In this document: in pieces, positions 1 to 5,498 of the stretch
How positions within the stretch are numbered: position 1 is the stretch's first letter
Layout: each line of letters begins with the position of its first letter
From: Moraxellaceae bacterium
Lineage (GTDB): Bacteria > Pseudomonadota > Gammaproteobacteria > Pseudomonadales > UBA3067
NCBI GenBank assembly: GCA_002401525.1
Contig: NVTH01000221.1
Location: 1-8,821, forward strand
Reading direction: 5' to 3'
DNA: 8,821 nucleotides
Notes under the pieces: generated by a model
The model's database searches: none
What the model was told of the DNA's origin: nothing
The model's input: the letters and a program-made list of their open reading frames with translations, nothing else
Program-made: the position numbers and the translations under genes

Positions 1-2
1 CA

Positions 3-566
3 TCAAAAATTAAATTCTTCTTTTTTTGCGAATGCGGCTTCTTTTTTCTCTTCAGCAGCCATTTTTTTAGCGCGAGCTTTTGCTAGCGCTTCTTCCTGTT
101 TAGCCCATTGCTTACCCACTTTTTGGCTGGCACTGGCCATGGCGCTAATCTTTCCGACGGTTACTTTAATGCCTGAAAGTGCGTCTTTAGCGCTATTTAG
201 TTCATTTTGTACTTCAGAAAGGGCTTGATTGGCGGTTTGAAGTATTTGGGTTGCTTTCGCTAATTGAGCCTCACCCGCTGCAGTCTTTTTGACTTTTACC
301 TTAGCGGTAATGGCGGCTTTTTTAGATTTTGCAGCTTTTTGCTTAACTGCGGCTTTGGCGATTTTCTTGCTTGCTTTGTCTGCTGCTGATTTTGCGGAAG
401 ACAATTCTTTGGCGCAAACTTTTGCCAATTTAGCCTGCATTTTGGAAATTTCGTTTTCCATCGCAGTCATTACTTTTGCAGCGGTAACTTTTGTTTTAGT
501 TACTTTTGCTTTGGTCATTTTGCGTTGGGTGGTTTTCTTTGCAGCTTTTTTCTTCACGGCAACCAT
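3..566 (-). CDS. AlgP-like / histone H1-like lysine- and alanine-rich protein
   Basis: A 187-residue protein made mostly of Lys, Ala, Glu, Gln and Ser. The first ~35 residues are strongly basic (KKKAAKK near the start, then repeated TKxKVT units). The middle and C-terminal parts alternate Ala with charged residues and look like long helices or a coiled coil. It ends in a mixed-charge segment with KKEEFNF. Such composition is typical of bacterial histone H1-like and AlgP proteins, which bind DNA non-specifically. In P. aeruginosa AlgP the basic repeats are C-terminal, so this is not a clear orthologue; the neighbouring FKBP, AlgQ-type and DsbB genes are the main support. I chose the ATG at 566 over the in-frame ATG at 581. 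The inner one has AGGG eight bases upstream, whereas the outer one has no Shine-Dalgarno sequence. The gene is complete, with a TGA stop at 3-5. A DNA-binding role is inferred from composition. Confidence 0.72.
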   Translation of the reverse strand: MVAVKKKAAKKTTQRKMTKAKVTKTKVTAAKVMTAMENEISKMQAKLAKVCAKELSSAKSAADKASKKIAKAAVKQKAAKSKKAAITAKVKVKKTAAGEAQLAKATQILQTANQALSEVQNELNSAKDALSGIKVTVGKISAMASASQKVGKQWAKQEEALAKARAKKMAAEEKKEAAFAKKEEFNF

Positions 567-603
567 TTGAACAGCCCTCATCGGTGGTATTGGTTATGCG
601 CCA

Positions 604-632
604 ATTATACAAGGTGATTTTACAATATCTAC
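604..632 (-). promoter_or_regulatory. Candidate sigma-70 promoter of the AlgP-like gene
   Basis: On the minus strand a perfect TATAAT (604-609) lies about 38 bases upstream of the chosen ATG at 566. This would give a leader of roughly 30 bases. The matching -35 region (about 626-632) is poor (TAGATA at 16-bp spacing), so the promoter may depend on an activator. Confidence 0.4.
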
Positions 633-638
633 CCGTAA

Positions 639-676
639 TGCTTCTTTATTAGTTGATTCTAATCCAAATAGAAGCA
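639..676. repeat. Nested inverted repeat upstream of the AlgP-like promoter
   Basis: TGCTTCT (639-645) is the exact reverse complement of AGAAGCA (670-676). Inside it ATTAG (648-652) is the exact reverse complement of CTAAT (659-663) around a six-base loop. It sits just upstream of the candidate -35 of the minus-strand gene. That is where an activator or repressor could bind. No known operator is recognised. Confidence 0.35.
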
Positions 677-915
677 CTATTAAAATTTTCAAACGAAAAA
701 CCAGATAATCGGTCGAAAAAAGCGGGCAATTTGTCCTGGTTGTCTGTTTGGTTTGCTGGAAAGATGAAAAAAATCGACAAAATATTATTTTATATTTTCA
801 TGGAAAAATTTAAAAAGTGTTTTTTAGCAAAATATTTCCGAATGATGCCTGAAATTCGCCGTTGTTCGGTGAAGGACAAATGTGGATTTGAGTAAAATTT
901 TCCAGATATTTTAGG

Positions 916-960
916 CTCTGCAGCGTAAGAAAATTACTCTTCAGCAATATCGCTGCGGAG
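916..960. repeat. Ten-pair hairpin in the intergenic region
   Basis: CTCTGCAGCG (916-925) can pair with CGCTGCGGAG (951-960) over all ten positions, one of them a G-U pair on the plus-strand RNA, around a 25-base loop. No T-run follows on either strand, so it is not an intrinsic terminator. It could be part of an unannotated RNA or a protein-binding site. Confidence 0.35.
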
Positions 961-1408
961 TGCGCTCTAATCTTTTAATGCGCGATATTTTGTTGGATGT
1001 TGAAATCGAGTGCGGCGGGGACAATTAGCAAATTCACTCCGTGTAAGATTAAAACTCTTTGCGGGATAAGAGACTTATCAAAGACGCTTTAGCGGTATTC
1101 GTAAACGCTGTTGATTGGATTGAAAGGGTCATTGTGTGATGTTTTTGGTATTTGGAGCGCTAGGCATGACGATTACTGTACCAAGAGGGCCCTGAATCCA
1201 GGCCTAAAAGGAAGCATTCTAGGGCACGAAGTTTGCTGGGTGACGGAATGTAACTGATTGCCTTAGAAGAGTTTTGCTTGATCGGAAATGAGTACTAAGC
1301 TCATGGTAATGCCGGCCTTAAACCGTTATTCTTTGCCGCCCCGGTGGGGTTGAACTAGAGGGCATCTCTAAAAATTAGAATTGGATTGGGTTTTCAGTTT
1401 AGGTGCAG

Positions 1409-1460
1409 CCTCCTTTTTTGGGGAGATGAGTATTTAGACGTCGAATCAAAAAGAGGAGGG
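1409..1460 (+). promoter_or_regulatory. Leader helix able to cover the FKBP ribosome binding site
   Basis: The Shine-Dalgarno sequence AGGAGG (1454-1459) precedes the ATG at 1464. Upstream, CCTCCT (1409-1414) pairs with it exactly. After one bulged G (1453), TTTTT (1415-1419) pairs with AAAAA (1448-1452), G1420 pairs with C1447 and G1421 wobbles with U1446. The total is 13 pairs with one bulge and a 24-base loop. A competing small stem, CTCC (1410-1413) with GGAG (1422-1425), would use up the anti-Shine-Dalgarno bases and free the site. The pairing is seen directly. That it regulates translation is inference, and it requires a transcription start upstream of 1409. Confidence 0.4.
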
Positions 1461-1463
1461 TGT

Positions 1464-2168
1464 ATGAAAAAATTTATAAATGGAATGGTGATAGTCGCTG
1501 CGGGCATCGCTTGCAATATGGCAGTTGGGGAAGAAAAGGCGCCTGAGTTGAGCTCGGAATTGGACCAGGTGAGTTATAGTATTGGTTATAATTTTGGAGT
1601 GAATATCCGTCAGAGGTTTGAGGATATTAGTTTTGAGGTGTTTCTGAAGGCGGTTGAAGACGCTTATCGTGAAAAGGAGCCGCAAATTTCCCAAGAAGGC
1701 ATGGCATCGATTGTAGAAAATTATCGTCGCCAAAAGATGGAAGAGAAAAAGACCGAAGCGAAAAAAGTGGGATTGCGTAATCAAGACGAAGAGAAACAGT
1801 TTCTTGCGGCCAATGCAGAGAAAGACGGTGTAGTAGTGACCGACAGTGGCTTGCAATACCGAATCTTGTCCGAGGGAACAGGGGAGCGTCCTCTGTCTTC
1901 GGATACTGTTGAGGTGAATTATCGGGGCGAGTTTATCAGTGGCGAGGAGTTTGATAGTTCTTATCGTCGCGGGCGAACGGCTGAATTTCCTGTTACCGGT
2001 GTCATTAAGGGTTGGGTTGAAGCGTTACAATTGATGAAGGAAGGGGCTAAGTGGCAGTTATTTATTCCAGCGGATTTAGCCTACGGTGAACGCGGACAGG
2101 GATCAATTACTCCTAATTCAATGCTTATTTTTACGATTGAGTTGGTGGATATTAAATCTAAAGGATAA
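1464..2168 (+). CDS. FKBP-type peptidyl-prolyl cis-trans isomerase, exported
   Basis: A 234-residue enzyme that catalyses cis-trans isomerisation of prolyl bonds, probably outside the cytoplasm. Residues 1-22 form a signal peptide (MKK, hydrophobic core, AVG|EE cleavage site). Cys17 after GIA could instead be a weak lipobox. Residues ~30-115 match the helical FKBP N-terminal dimerisation domain of Mip/FkpA-type proteins (QVSYSIGYNFG near the start, then a charged long helix). Residues ~125-230 are the FKBP domain. Its pocket residues appear intact by alignment with FKBP12: Tyr153, Phe163, Asp164, Phe175, Val180, Ile181, Trp184, Tyr207 and Phe223. The start was set at the ATG with AGGAGG five to six bases upstream; the in-frame extension to 1386 has no signal peptide logic. 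P. aeruginosa has an FKBP gene at the equivalent place between algP and algQ. Translation may be controlled by the leader helix. Confidence 0.95.
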   Translation: MKKFINGMVIVAAGIACNMAVGEEKAPELSSELDQVSYSIGYNFGVNIRQRFEDISFEVFLKAVEDAYREKEPQISQEGMASIVENYRRQKMEEKKTEAKKVGLRNQDEEKQFLAANAEKDGVVVTDSGLQYRILSEGTGERPLSSDTVEVNYRGEFISGEEFDSSYRRGRTAEFPVTGVIKGWVEALQLMKEGAKWQLFIPADLAYGERGQGSITPNSMLIFTIELVDIKSKG

Positions 2169-2228
2169 CGTAGCGGTTAGATGCTTGGGCCCTCACTGTT
2201 AATAAACGATGTTTAGACGGGGCCTAGC

Positions 2229-2294
2229 GAAGCCCGGGTATAGTGAAGACCCGGGTTAGCACATTCTTGAATGACCGTTCAGGGCTTCACTTTT
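2229..2294 (+). terminator. Candidate terminator with alternative hairpins after the FKBP gene
   Basis: GGGCTTCAC (2282-2290) is followed directly by TTTT. It can pair with GTGAAG-CCC (2244-2252, one bulged A) or, through its GGGCTTC, with GAAGCCC (2229-2235). The two upstream arms can also pair with each other as a strong stem, AGCCCGGGT/ACCCGGGTT (2231-2257, nine-base loop), which has no T-run. The ends of the FKBP transcript can thus adopt mutually exclusive folds, only some of which resemble an intrinsic terminator. Confidence 0.4.
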
Positions 2295-2356
2295 GTAACA
2301 GACCGTTGATTCTTACTTCAAAAAAAACAGGATTTTGGTTTTTGTCCTGGGTCATG

Positions 2357-2398
2357 GTTCTTAACTTTTGGTTTTTAACTTCTGATTCTTAAATTCTA
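2357..2398. repeat. Degenerate heptamer tandem repeat
   Basis: Six consecutive seven-base units: GTTCTTA, ACTTTTG, GTTTTTA, ACTTCTG, ATTCTTA, AATTCTA. Alternate units match best, so the true period may be 14. A related stretch, GATTCTTACTTC, occurs at 2308-2319. On the minus strand the units are purine-rich (TAAGAAC-like). It lies between the convergent FKBP and WD40-like genes. It resembles short heptameric intergenic repeats known in some bacteria, but I cannot name the family. Confidence 0.45.
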
Positions 2399-2423
2399 GC
2401 GCTTAGGCTCTATTAGGGGGTTA

Positions 2424-2479
2424 CCTGAGTTCTGAGAAGTGAATTTTACTCCTTCTATATACCCGCTTCTCAACTTAGG
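2424..2479. repeat. Inverted repeat between convergent genes
   Basis: CCTGAGTT (2424-2431) plus GAGAAG (2434-2439) pairs with CTTCTC (2466-2471) plus AACTTAGG (2472-2479). This gives 14 pairs including one G-U, with a two-base bulge and a loop of about 26. It lies about 30 bases past the stop of the minus-strand WD40-like gene. No T-run follows on either strand, so a terminator role is uncertain. Confidence 0.35.
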
Positions 2480-2510
2480 GCGTCTGATTTTGCTGTGCGG
2501 TATCTCTGCA

Positions 2511-3566
2511 TCAGAATTCCCACTCCTGTACGACGCCCTCGGAAGTAATAGAGAAAAAACGTTCTCCATTGTCACTTACGCCGATGTCATATATTTTTGC
2601 TCTCGCTGGCCGCCACATGTTTTTCCCCGGTAGACGCCAATTTTTGGATATCTTTTGTTCGCTGATGTCCCATCGTTCGATTTGTTGCATTGAGTCGCCT
2701 ATTAGAATTGCGTTCTGATTGGGAATAAACACTGCAGCTGTAATTGTCTTGGAGCGATTTTCTTTTTCAATTAGGACTTGTTGCGTATTGATGTCCCAAA
2801 TCATAAATTTGTCATGCTGGCTTGAGAGCATTGCTAAATTTCCGTCGGCTGAAATACGCACCAAATTAACGGTATTATCGAATTTCCAGCGTTGTAATTC
2901 TTTATTGCCGACTAAATCCCACAATACTGCTGATCGATCGTGCGAACCGGTGATGCCTAAGGTGCCATCGGCAGAGAGGCTAACCGTTTGGATTGCTCCT
3001 TGATGGTGGAATTTATTGAGTATTTGCCCCTCTTTAACATTGATATAGAGGGCGCTGTAATCCTTCAGTGCCACTAGGGCAAAGGTGCCATCCCCTGACA
3101 AGCTGACGTCGAGGACTTTATCTGGGGCGGACCAAAACCCTATCGATTCACCCGTGGCGGTTTTCCAAAACACAAATCTGCGTTGATCGGCTGTAACGGC
3201 AATGTCTCCATTATGAGATAAGGCGGTCGCCACCAGATGACTGTAATCTCCGGATTGATGATTCCAATCGTAAAGCCGCTCTTTACTGGACAGGTCCCAC
3301 AGGCTGCCGCCGTGATTAATGGACCCAATGAGCGAAAATTTTGCATTTGCGGAAATGGATCCAGCGTAAATGCCTTGAACAGCTTGAGTTGAGCTAGAGC
3401 TGGGAGAGTCAGCACTGCACGCACACAGCGCTCCAACGAGGGTTAAAATTGCGAAGTGAAGTCTTGCCGGCGCATTGCAGAACCAATGATCTCGTAGATA
3501 ACGATAGAGATAGAGGTGAAGGGTGAGACAAGAATGATCATGCAAAGAATCGATTTTTGGATGCAT
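2511..3566 (-). CDS. WD40-like seven-bladed beta-propeller lipoprotein
   Basis: A 351-residue protein. A hydrophobic segment at ~36-48 ends in the lipobox LCAC, with Cys50 as the likely lipidation site followed by Ser51, so it is probably membrane-anchored outside the cytoplasm. A Ser-rich linker (54-60) leads to seven propeller repeats that each end in a W-D-like strand: SLWDL (88-92), FVFWK (131-135), ALYIN (172-176), AVLWDL (213-218), FMIWDI (254-259), IERWDI (296-301) and VQEWEF (346-351). The strands before them carry the usual S-x-D/N-G turn. Seven units make a complete propeller, closing exactly at the C-terminus. Propellers normally serve as protein-binding platforms; partner and function are unknown. 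The N-terminus is odd. The ATG gives ~35 residues before the hydrophobic segment, and GGGGA lies only two bases from it, so the true start may lie downstream. I recall no counterpart in the P. aeruginosa cluster, suggesting an insertion. Confidence 0.85.
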   Translation of the reverse strand: MHPKIDSLHDHSCLTLHLYLYRYLRDHWFCNAPARLHFAILTLVGALCACSADSPSSSSTQAVQGIYAGSISANAKFSLIGSINHGGSLWDLSSKERLYDWNHQSGDYSHLVATALSHNGDIAVTADQRRFVFWKTATGESIGFWSAPDKVLDVSLSGDGTFALVALKDYSALYINVKEGQILNKFHHQGAIQTVSLSADGTLGITGSHDRSAVLWDLVGNKELQRWKFDNTVNLVRISADGNLAMLSSQHDKFMIWDINTQQVLIEKENRSKTITAAVFIPNQNAILIGDSMQQIERWDISEQKISKNWRLPGKNMWRPARAKIYDIGVSDNGERFFSITSEGVVQEWEF

Positions 3567-3611
3567 TTTCCCCGCCTAGAAAAGTTAGGTCAACCGACCA
3601 ATGCGCACATA

Positions 3612-3654
3612 CTCACTAGCAAGTTTAGACGGGGTCAATGATTAATCTAGTGGG
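3612..3654. repeat. Inverted repeat upstream of the WD40-like gene
   Basis: CTCACTAG (3612-3619) faces CTAGTGGG (3647-3654). Six central positions (CACTAG/CTAGTG) are exact reverse complements, and the stem extends to eight with a wobble on the plus-strand RNA. It lies 46-88 bases upstream of the WD40-like ATG, in the position of a regulatory site. No known operator is recognised. Confidence 0.25.
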
Positions 3655-3748
3655 TGCAGTTTGTTTTTAATACTCTATGAGTCGAGCGTACGAGGGCGTT
3701 GATTGCTGCTCTGAAACTTAAGAGGTCAGTTTAAAATAAAGTTAGGAT

Positions 3749-3796
3749 AAAAATGACTGATACTAACGGGGTGAAAGAACACGATACCCCGCTAGT
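3749..3796 (-). terminator. Rho-independent terminator downstream of rsd
   Basis: On the minus strand ACTAGCGGGGT (3796-3786) pairs with ACCCCGTTAGT (3772-3762) over 11 positions, including one G-U, with a 13-base loop. Five T follow eight bases later (3753-3749). On the plus strand the G-U position becomes an A-C mismatch, which fits use by the minus-strand transcript. It starts 50 bases past the rsd stop. The somewhat distant T-run makes it weaker than ideal. Confidence 0.55.
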
Positions 3797-3846
3797 CTCT
3801 CGAATCTTTAGTTTAGGTATTTGACGGAGCCTAATTCTTAATTGAA

Positions 3847-4371
3847 CTAAGCCACCAATCCTTTATGCTTTATGTGAAGCTGATCGATGAGCTTATCCTC
3901 GAATTCAAAGCGCAATTCGATGGATTCTCCAAGTCTAGAAAGGCTGTTGTAAAGGTGGTCTAATTTTACACTGGCAAAATCCAGTTCATTAATGCTGTCG
4001 TTAAATTGTAGGGATTTTTCGGTAGTTTCTTGAACTTTCTCATAAAAAGATTGGGCCGTAACGCAATGAGTGTCTTTAAATTCATAGGCTTCTTTGAACA
4101 GTTCTTCGTAAACTTCAAAGTGGCCGGCTGAAACATAATCCAGTAACAACTGACAAAAGTGTTTAAGTTGTCTCTCTATGGTGGTGGAATCCTTGCAAAA
4201 ACTGACGCTCGAACTTACTCTGCAATAAAGCGTTATTAAATCTTGTCGCTCTATAAGCCAGCGTTCTAATAGGCTTTCAACGCAACCCCATTGCTCATTA
4301 GCGGATTGTTTATTGGTGGATGATTCATTAGCCGAAAGTTCATTAGCCGATTCAGTTTTAGTATTATCCAT
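3847..4371 (-). CDS. rsd: Rsd/AlgQ-family anti-sigma-70 regulator
   Basis: A 174-residue, mainly helical cytoplasmic protein. Family proteins (E. coli Rsd, Pseudomonas AlgQ, both about 160 residues) bind region 4 of sigma-70 and shift RNA polymerase towards alternative sigma factors. Recognisable segments are LLERWLIERQDLI (34-46), DYVSAGHFEVYEELF (78-92, the most characteristic) and RFEFEDKLI (154-162). The first ~28 residues are extra: low in complexity and made of four five-residue repeats of the form xSANE (7-26), encoded by a 15-bp DNA repeat. The start is an ATG with AAGGA 11 bases upstream, slightly distant. The gene lies 340 bases downstream of dsbB on the same strand, with a likely terminator after it, so it probably has its own promoter; none is obvious. 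The gene name algQ would be equally suitable. Confidence 0.93.
   Translation of the reverse strand: MDNTKTESANELSANESSTNKQSANEQWGCVESLLERWLIERQDLITLYCRVSSSVSFCKDSTTIERQLKHFCQLLLDYVSAGHFEVYEELFKEAYEFKDTHCVTAQSFYEKVQETTEKSLQFNDSINELDFASVKLDHLYNSLSRLGESIELRFEFEDKLIDQLHIKHKGLVA
4294..4353. repeat. Four 15-bp tandem repeats inside rsd
   Basis: Units begin at 4294, 4309, 4324 and 4339. The last two share the 12-mer TTCATTAGCCGA exactly; the first differs little and the second is more degenerate. On the coding strand each unit gives one pentapeptide: ESANE, LSANE, SSTNK, QSANE (Rsd residues 7-26). The 15-bp unit keeps the frame, so copy-number change would lengthen or shorten the N-terminus without breaking the gene. 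Confidence 0.8.
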
Positions 4372-4711
4372 AGCTGGAATTTTCCTTAAAATTGCGTTGT
4401 TAAGAATTTAGTTTAGCTAATTAGACCCAGCGTTGCTTTTTAGATTTAAAAATCAATGTAAGTACCACTTTGTTGAGTTTCCCTGTTTCGAATTCTGATG
4501 ATTGTTTTGGCGGCAAGGCTCAAATACAACAGCAAATAGAATAGAAAAGTTGTGGTTTGGAAGCAATCACTTTTTCGCTGCTCGCAATAATATTAATTTG
4601 TAAGCAGCGGGTTTTAAATAATGGAAAGTTTTATAGGCCTGAATCTGGCTGAAATTGTATGCTTGTCATGCTTGGCTGGATTAGCGAGGCGGCGGATGCC
4701 GCGCCATTTTT
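4372..4711. other. Intergenic region between dsbB and rsd
   Basis: About 340 bases between two minus-strand genes, with no convincing coding sequence. The open frame starting at 4621 on the plus strand runs antisense into dsbB and is treated as a shadow. The region holds an inverted repeat (4576-4609) and a plus-oriented terminator (4689-4713). The rsd promoter should be here, but no good -35/-10 pair stands out. Confidence 0.5.
4576..4609. repeat. Inverted repeat with an A/T palindromic core
   Basis: CGCTGCT (4576-4582) is the exact reverse complement of AGCAGCG (4603-4609). The 20-base A/T-rich spacer contains the palindrome TAATATTA. GGTTTT follows on the plus strand, so it is at best a poor plus-strand terminator. 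An operator-like site for rsd or a neighbouring transcript is equally possible. Confidence 0.35.
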
Positions 4712-4713
4712 TT
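4689..4713 (+). terminator. Plus-oriented intrinsic terminator facing the end of dsbB
   Basis: A five-pair G+C stem, GCGGC (4689-4693) with GCCGC (4698-4702), has a GGAT loop. After GCCA comes a run of seven T (4707-4713) that overlaps the dsbB stop codon. On the minus strand the A-run precedes the hairpin, so it cannot work as a standard terminator for dsbB. It would end a plus-strand transcript, for which no gene is recognised. Confidence 0.5.
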
Positions 4714-5245
4714 AACGATTATTGGCAGGGTTTAAATTGTCTTCAATCCTCGACCATGGGTAGAAACTTAAGCCGGTATAGAAGATTGCGTACCCTAAAA
4801 AGAGGATTAAAGTGGCTTCAGGAAGCGATAAGCCTAAAAATTGCCAATCGACACTGGCGCATTCTCCTGATCCAGTAAATACCAAACGAAACACATCGGC
4901 CAGAGGGAATACATCGAGTAAGTAGTCCAGTCCTGGGCCGCAGGCGGGTACCTCGTCTGCCGGTAAATACTGCAGCCATGAATGCCGGGCTGCGACACTC
5001 GCACCTCCGAATGCCGCTAGTGCGCAAAGGCCTGCATACACTCGCTCCATCATGCCGGTTGGATTATGGAGACAGGCAACCAGCAATATAATGCCCATCG
5101 CGATAACAAAAACCCGCTGAAAAATACACAGCGGGCAGGGATCTAGTCCTGTGTAGTGTTCTAGATAGAGCGCGTAGACCATCGCTAGCACGGTGATTAG
5201 TGCGCTTAGCCCAAATATCATGCGGCCGTTAATGGATCGAATCAT
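4712..5245 (-). CDS. dsbB: Disulfide bond formation protein B (DsbB)
   Basis: A 177-residue inner-membrane protein that reoxidises DsbA and passes the electrons to quinone. Both redox cysteine pairs are present. Cys37-Pro-Leu-Cys40 sits after the first membrane helix, followed by IFQR with the conserved Arg44. Cys102 and Cys129 lie in the second periplasmic loop. Four hydrophobic segments at about 9-27, 43-59, 67-86 and 143-162 give the standard DsbB topology. Length equals that of E. coli DsbB. The ATG has GAGG five bases upstream. A dsbB homologue also lies next to algQ in P. aeruginosa. No dsbA is in the window. The FKBP isomerase nearby would act in the same compartment. DsbB-type assignment is firm; whether it is the main DsbB or a paralogue (DsbH type) cannot be told here. 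Confidence 0.96.
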   Translation of the reverse strand: MIRSINGRMIFGLSALITVLAMVYALYLEHYTGLDPCPLCIFQRVFVIAMGIILLVACLHNPTGMMERVYAGLCALAAFGGASVAARHSWLQYLPADEVPACGPGLDYLLDVFPLADVFRLVFTGSGECASVDWQFLGLSLPEATLILFLGYAIFYTGLSFYPWSRIEDNLNPANNR

Positions 5246-5259
5246 TTATACCTCGAGTA

Positions 5260-5288
5260 ATAATAGTGTCAATAAACTAGCGGGACAA
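5260..5288 (-). promoter_or_regulatory. Candidate dsbB promoter
   Basis: On the minus strand TTGTCC (5283-5288) and TATTAT (5260-5265) are 17 bp apart, matching the sigma-70 consensus at four and five of six positions. The predicted start near 5253 would leave a leader of less than ten bases, with the GAGG ribosome site at its very end, so this is tentative. Confidence 0.25.
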
Positions 5289-5498
5289 AAGAAAACGATA
5301 TTCTTTAATCCCAGTAGAAAAGAGGGTTCCTCAGCATCCATCTTATCCTTTGGCGGGGAATTTATCTTTAGGATCATGATGTTTCCGAACCACACCTTGA
5401 CTCAATCGAGAAAAGAGGTGTTTTGGGGTGAAATTGAGATACAAAATAAAGTCTATGCTTAGAGCCTGGCCTAGATCATTGTTTTCGGTGAGGGAGTT

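Larger units (their letters stand above)
582..1463. other. Long intergenic region without a convincing gene
   Basis: About 880 bases separate the divergent AlgP-like and FKBP genes. The stretch at ~680-850 is visibly A/T-rich. The longest open frame (653-895, plus) has an unremarkable translation and no good ribosome binding site. The rest has frequent stops in all frames. Contents noted separately are a candidate promoter (604-632), a nested inverted repeat (639-676), a 10-pair hairpin (916-960) and the FKBP leader (1409-1460). Small stems also occur at 1288-1304 (ATGAG/CTCAT) and 1356-1370 (TAGAG/CTCTA). I recognise no tRNA, tmRNA, 6S or RNase P RNA. Confidence 0.6.

Noticed and set aside
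567..581. Upstream in-frame ATG of the AlgP-like gene (581)
   Set aside because: It has no Shine-Dalgarno sequence, while the next ATG at 566 has AGGG at a proper distance and starts with the typical basic tail.
653..895. Open frame of 80 codons on the plus strand
   Set aside because: It lies in A/T-rich intergenic DNA, has no good ribosome binding site, and its translation shows no recognisable domain or clear coding pattern.
1350..1381. TTGAAC and TAGAAT as an FKBP promoter
   Set aside because: The individual boxes are fair, but the 20-bp spacing is too long for a confident sigma-70 promoter.
4621..4878. Plus-strand open frame of 85 codons overlapping dsbB
   Set aside because: Half of it is antisense to the well-supported dsbB coding region, and its first part reads through a G+C hairpin with a T-run. 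No family is recognised.
5224..5272. Perfect TTGACA (5267-5272) with TATAAA 16 bp downstream on the minus strand
   Set aside because: The -10 would overlap the dsbB start codon and place transcription initiation inside the gene. No good downstream start exists, so it is probably coincidental.
5397..5425. TTGACT as -35 of the FliL-like gene
   Set aside because: No acceptable -10 is found at 16-18 bp spacing (GTTTTG at 17).
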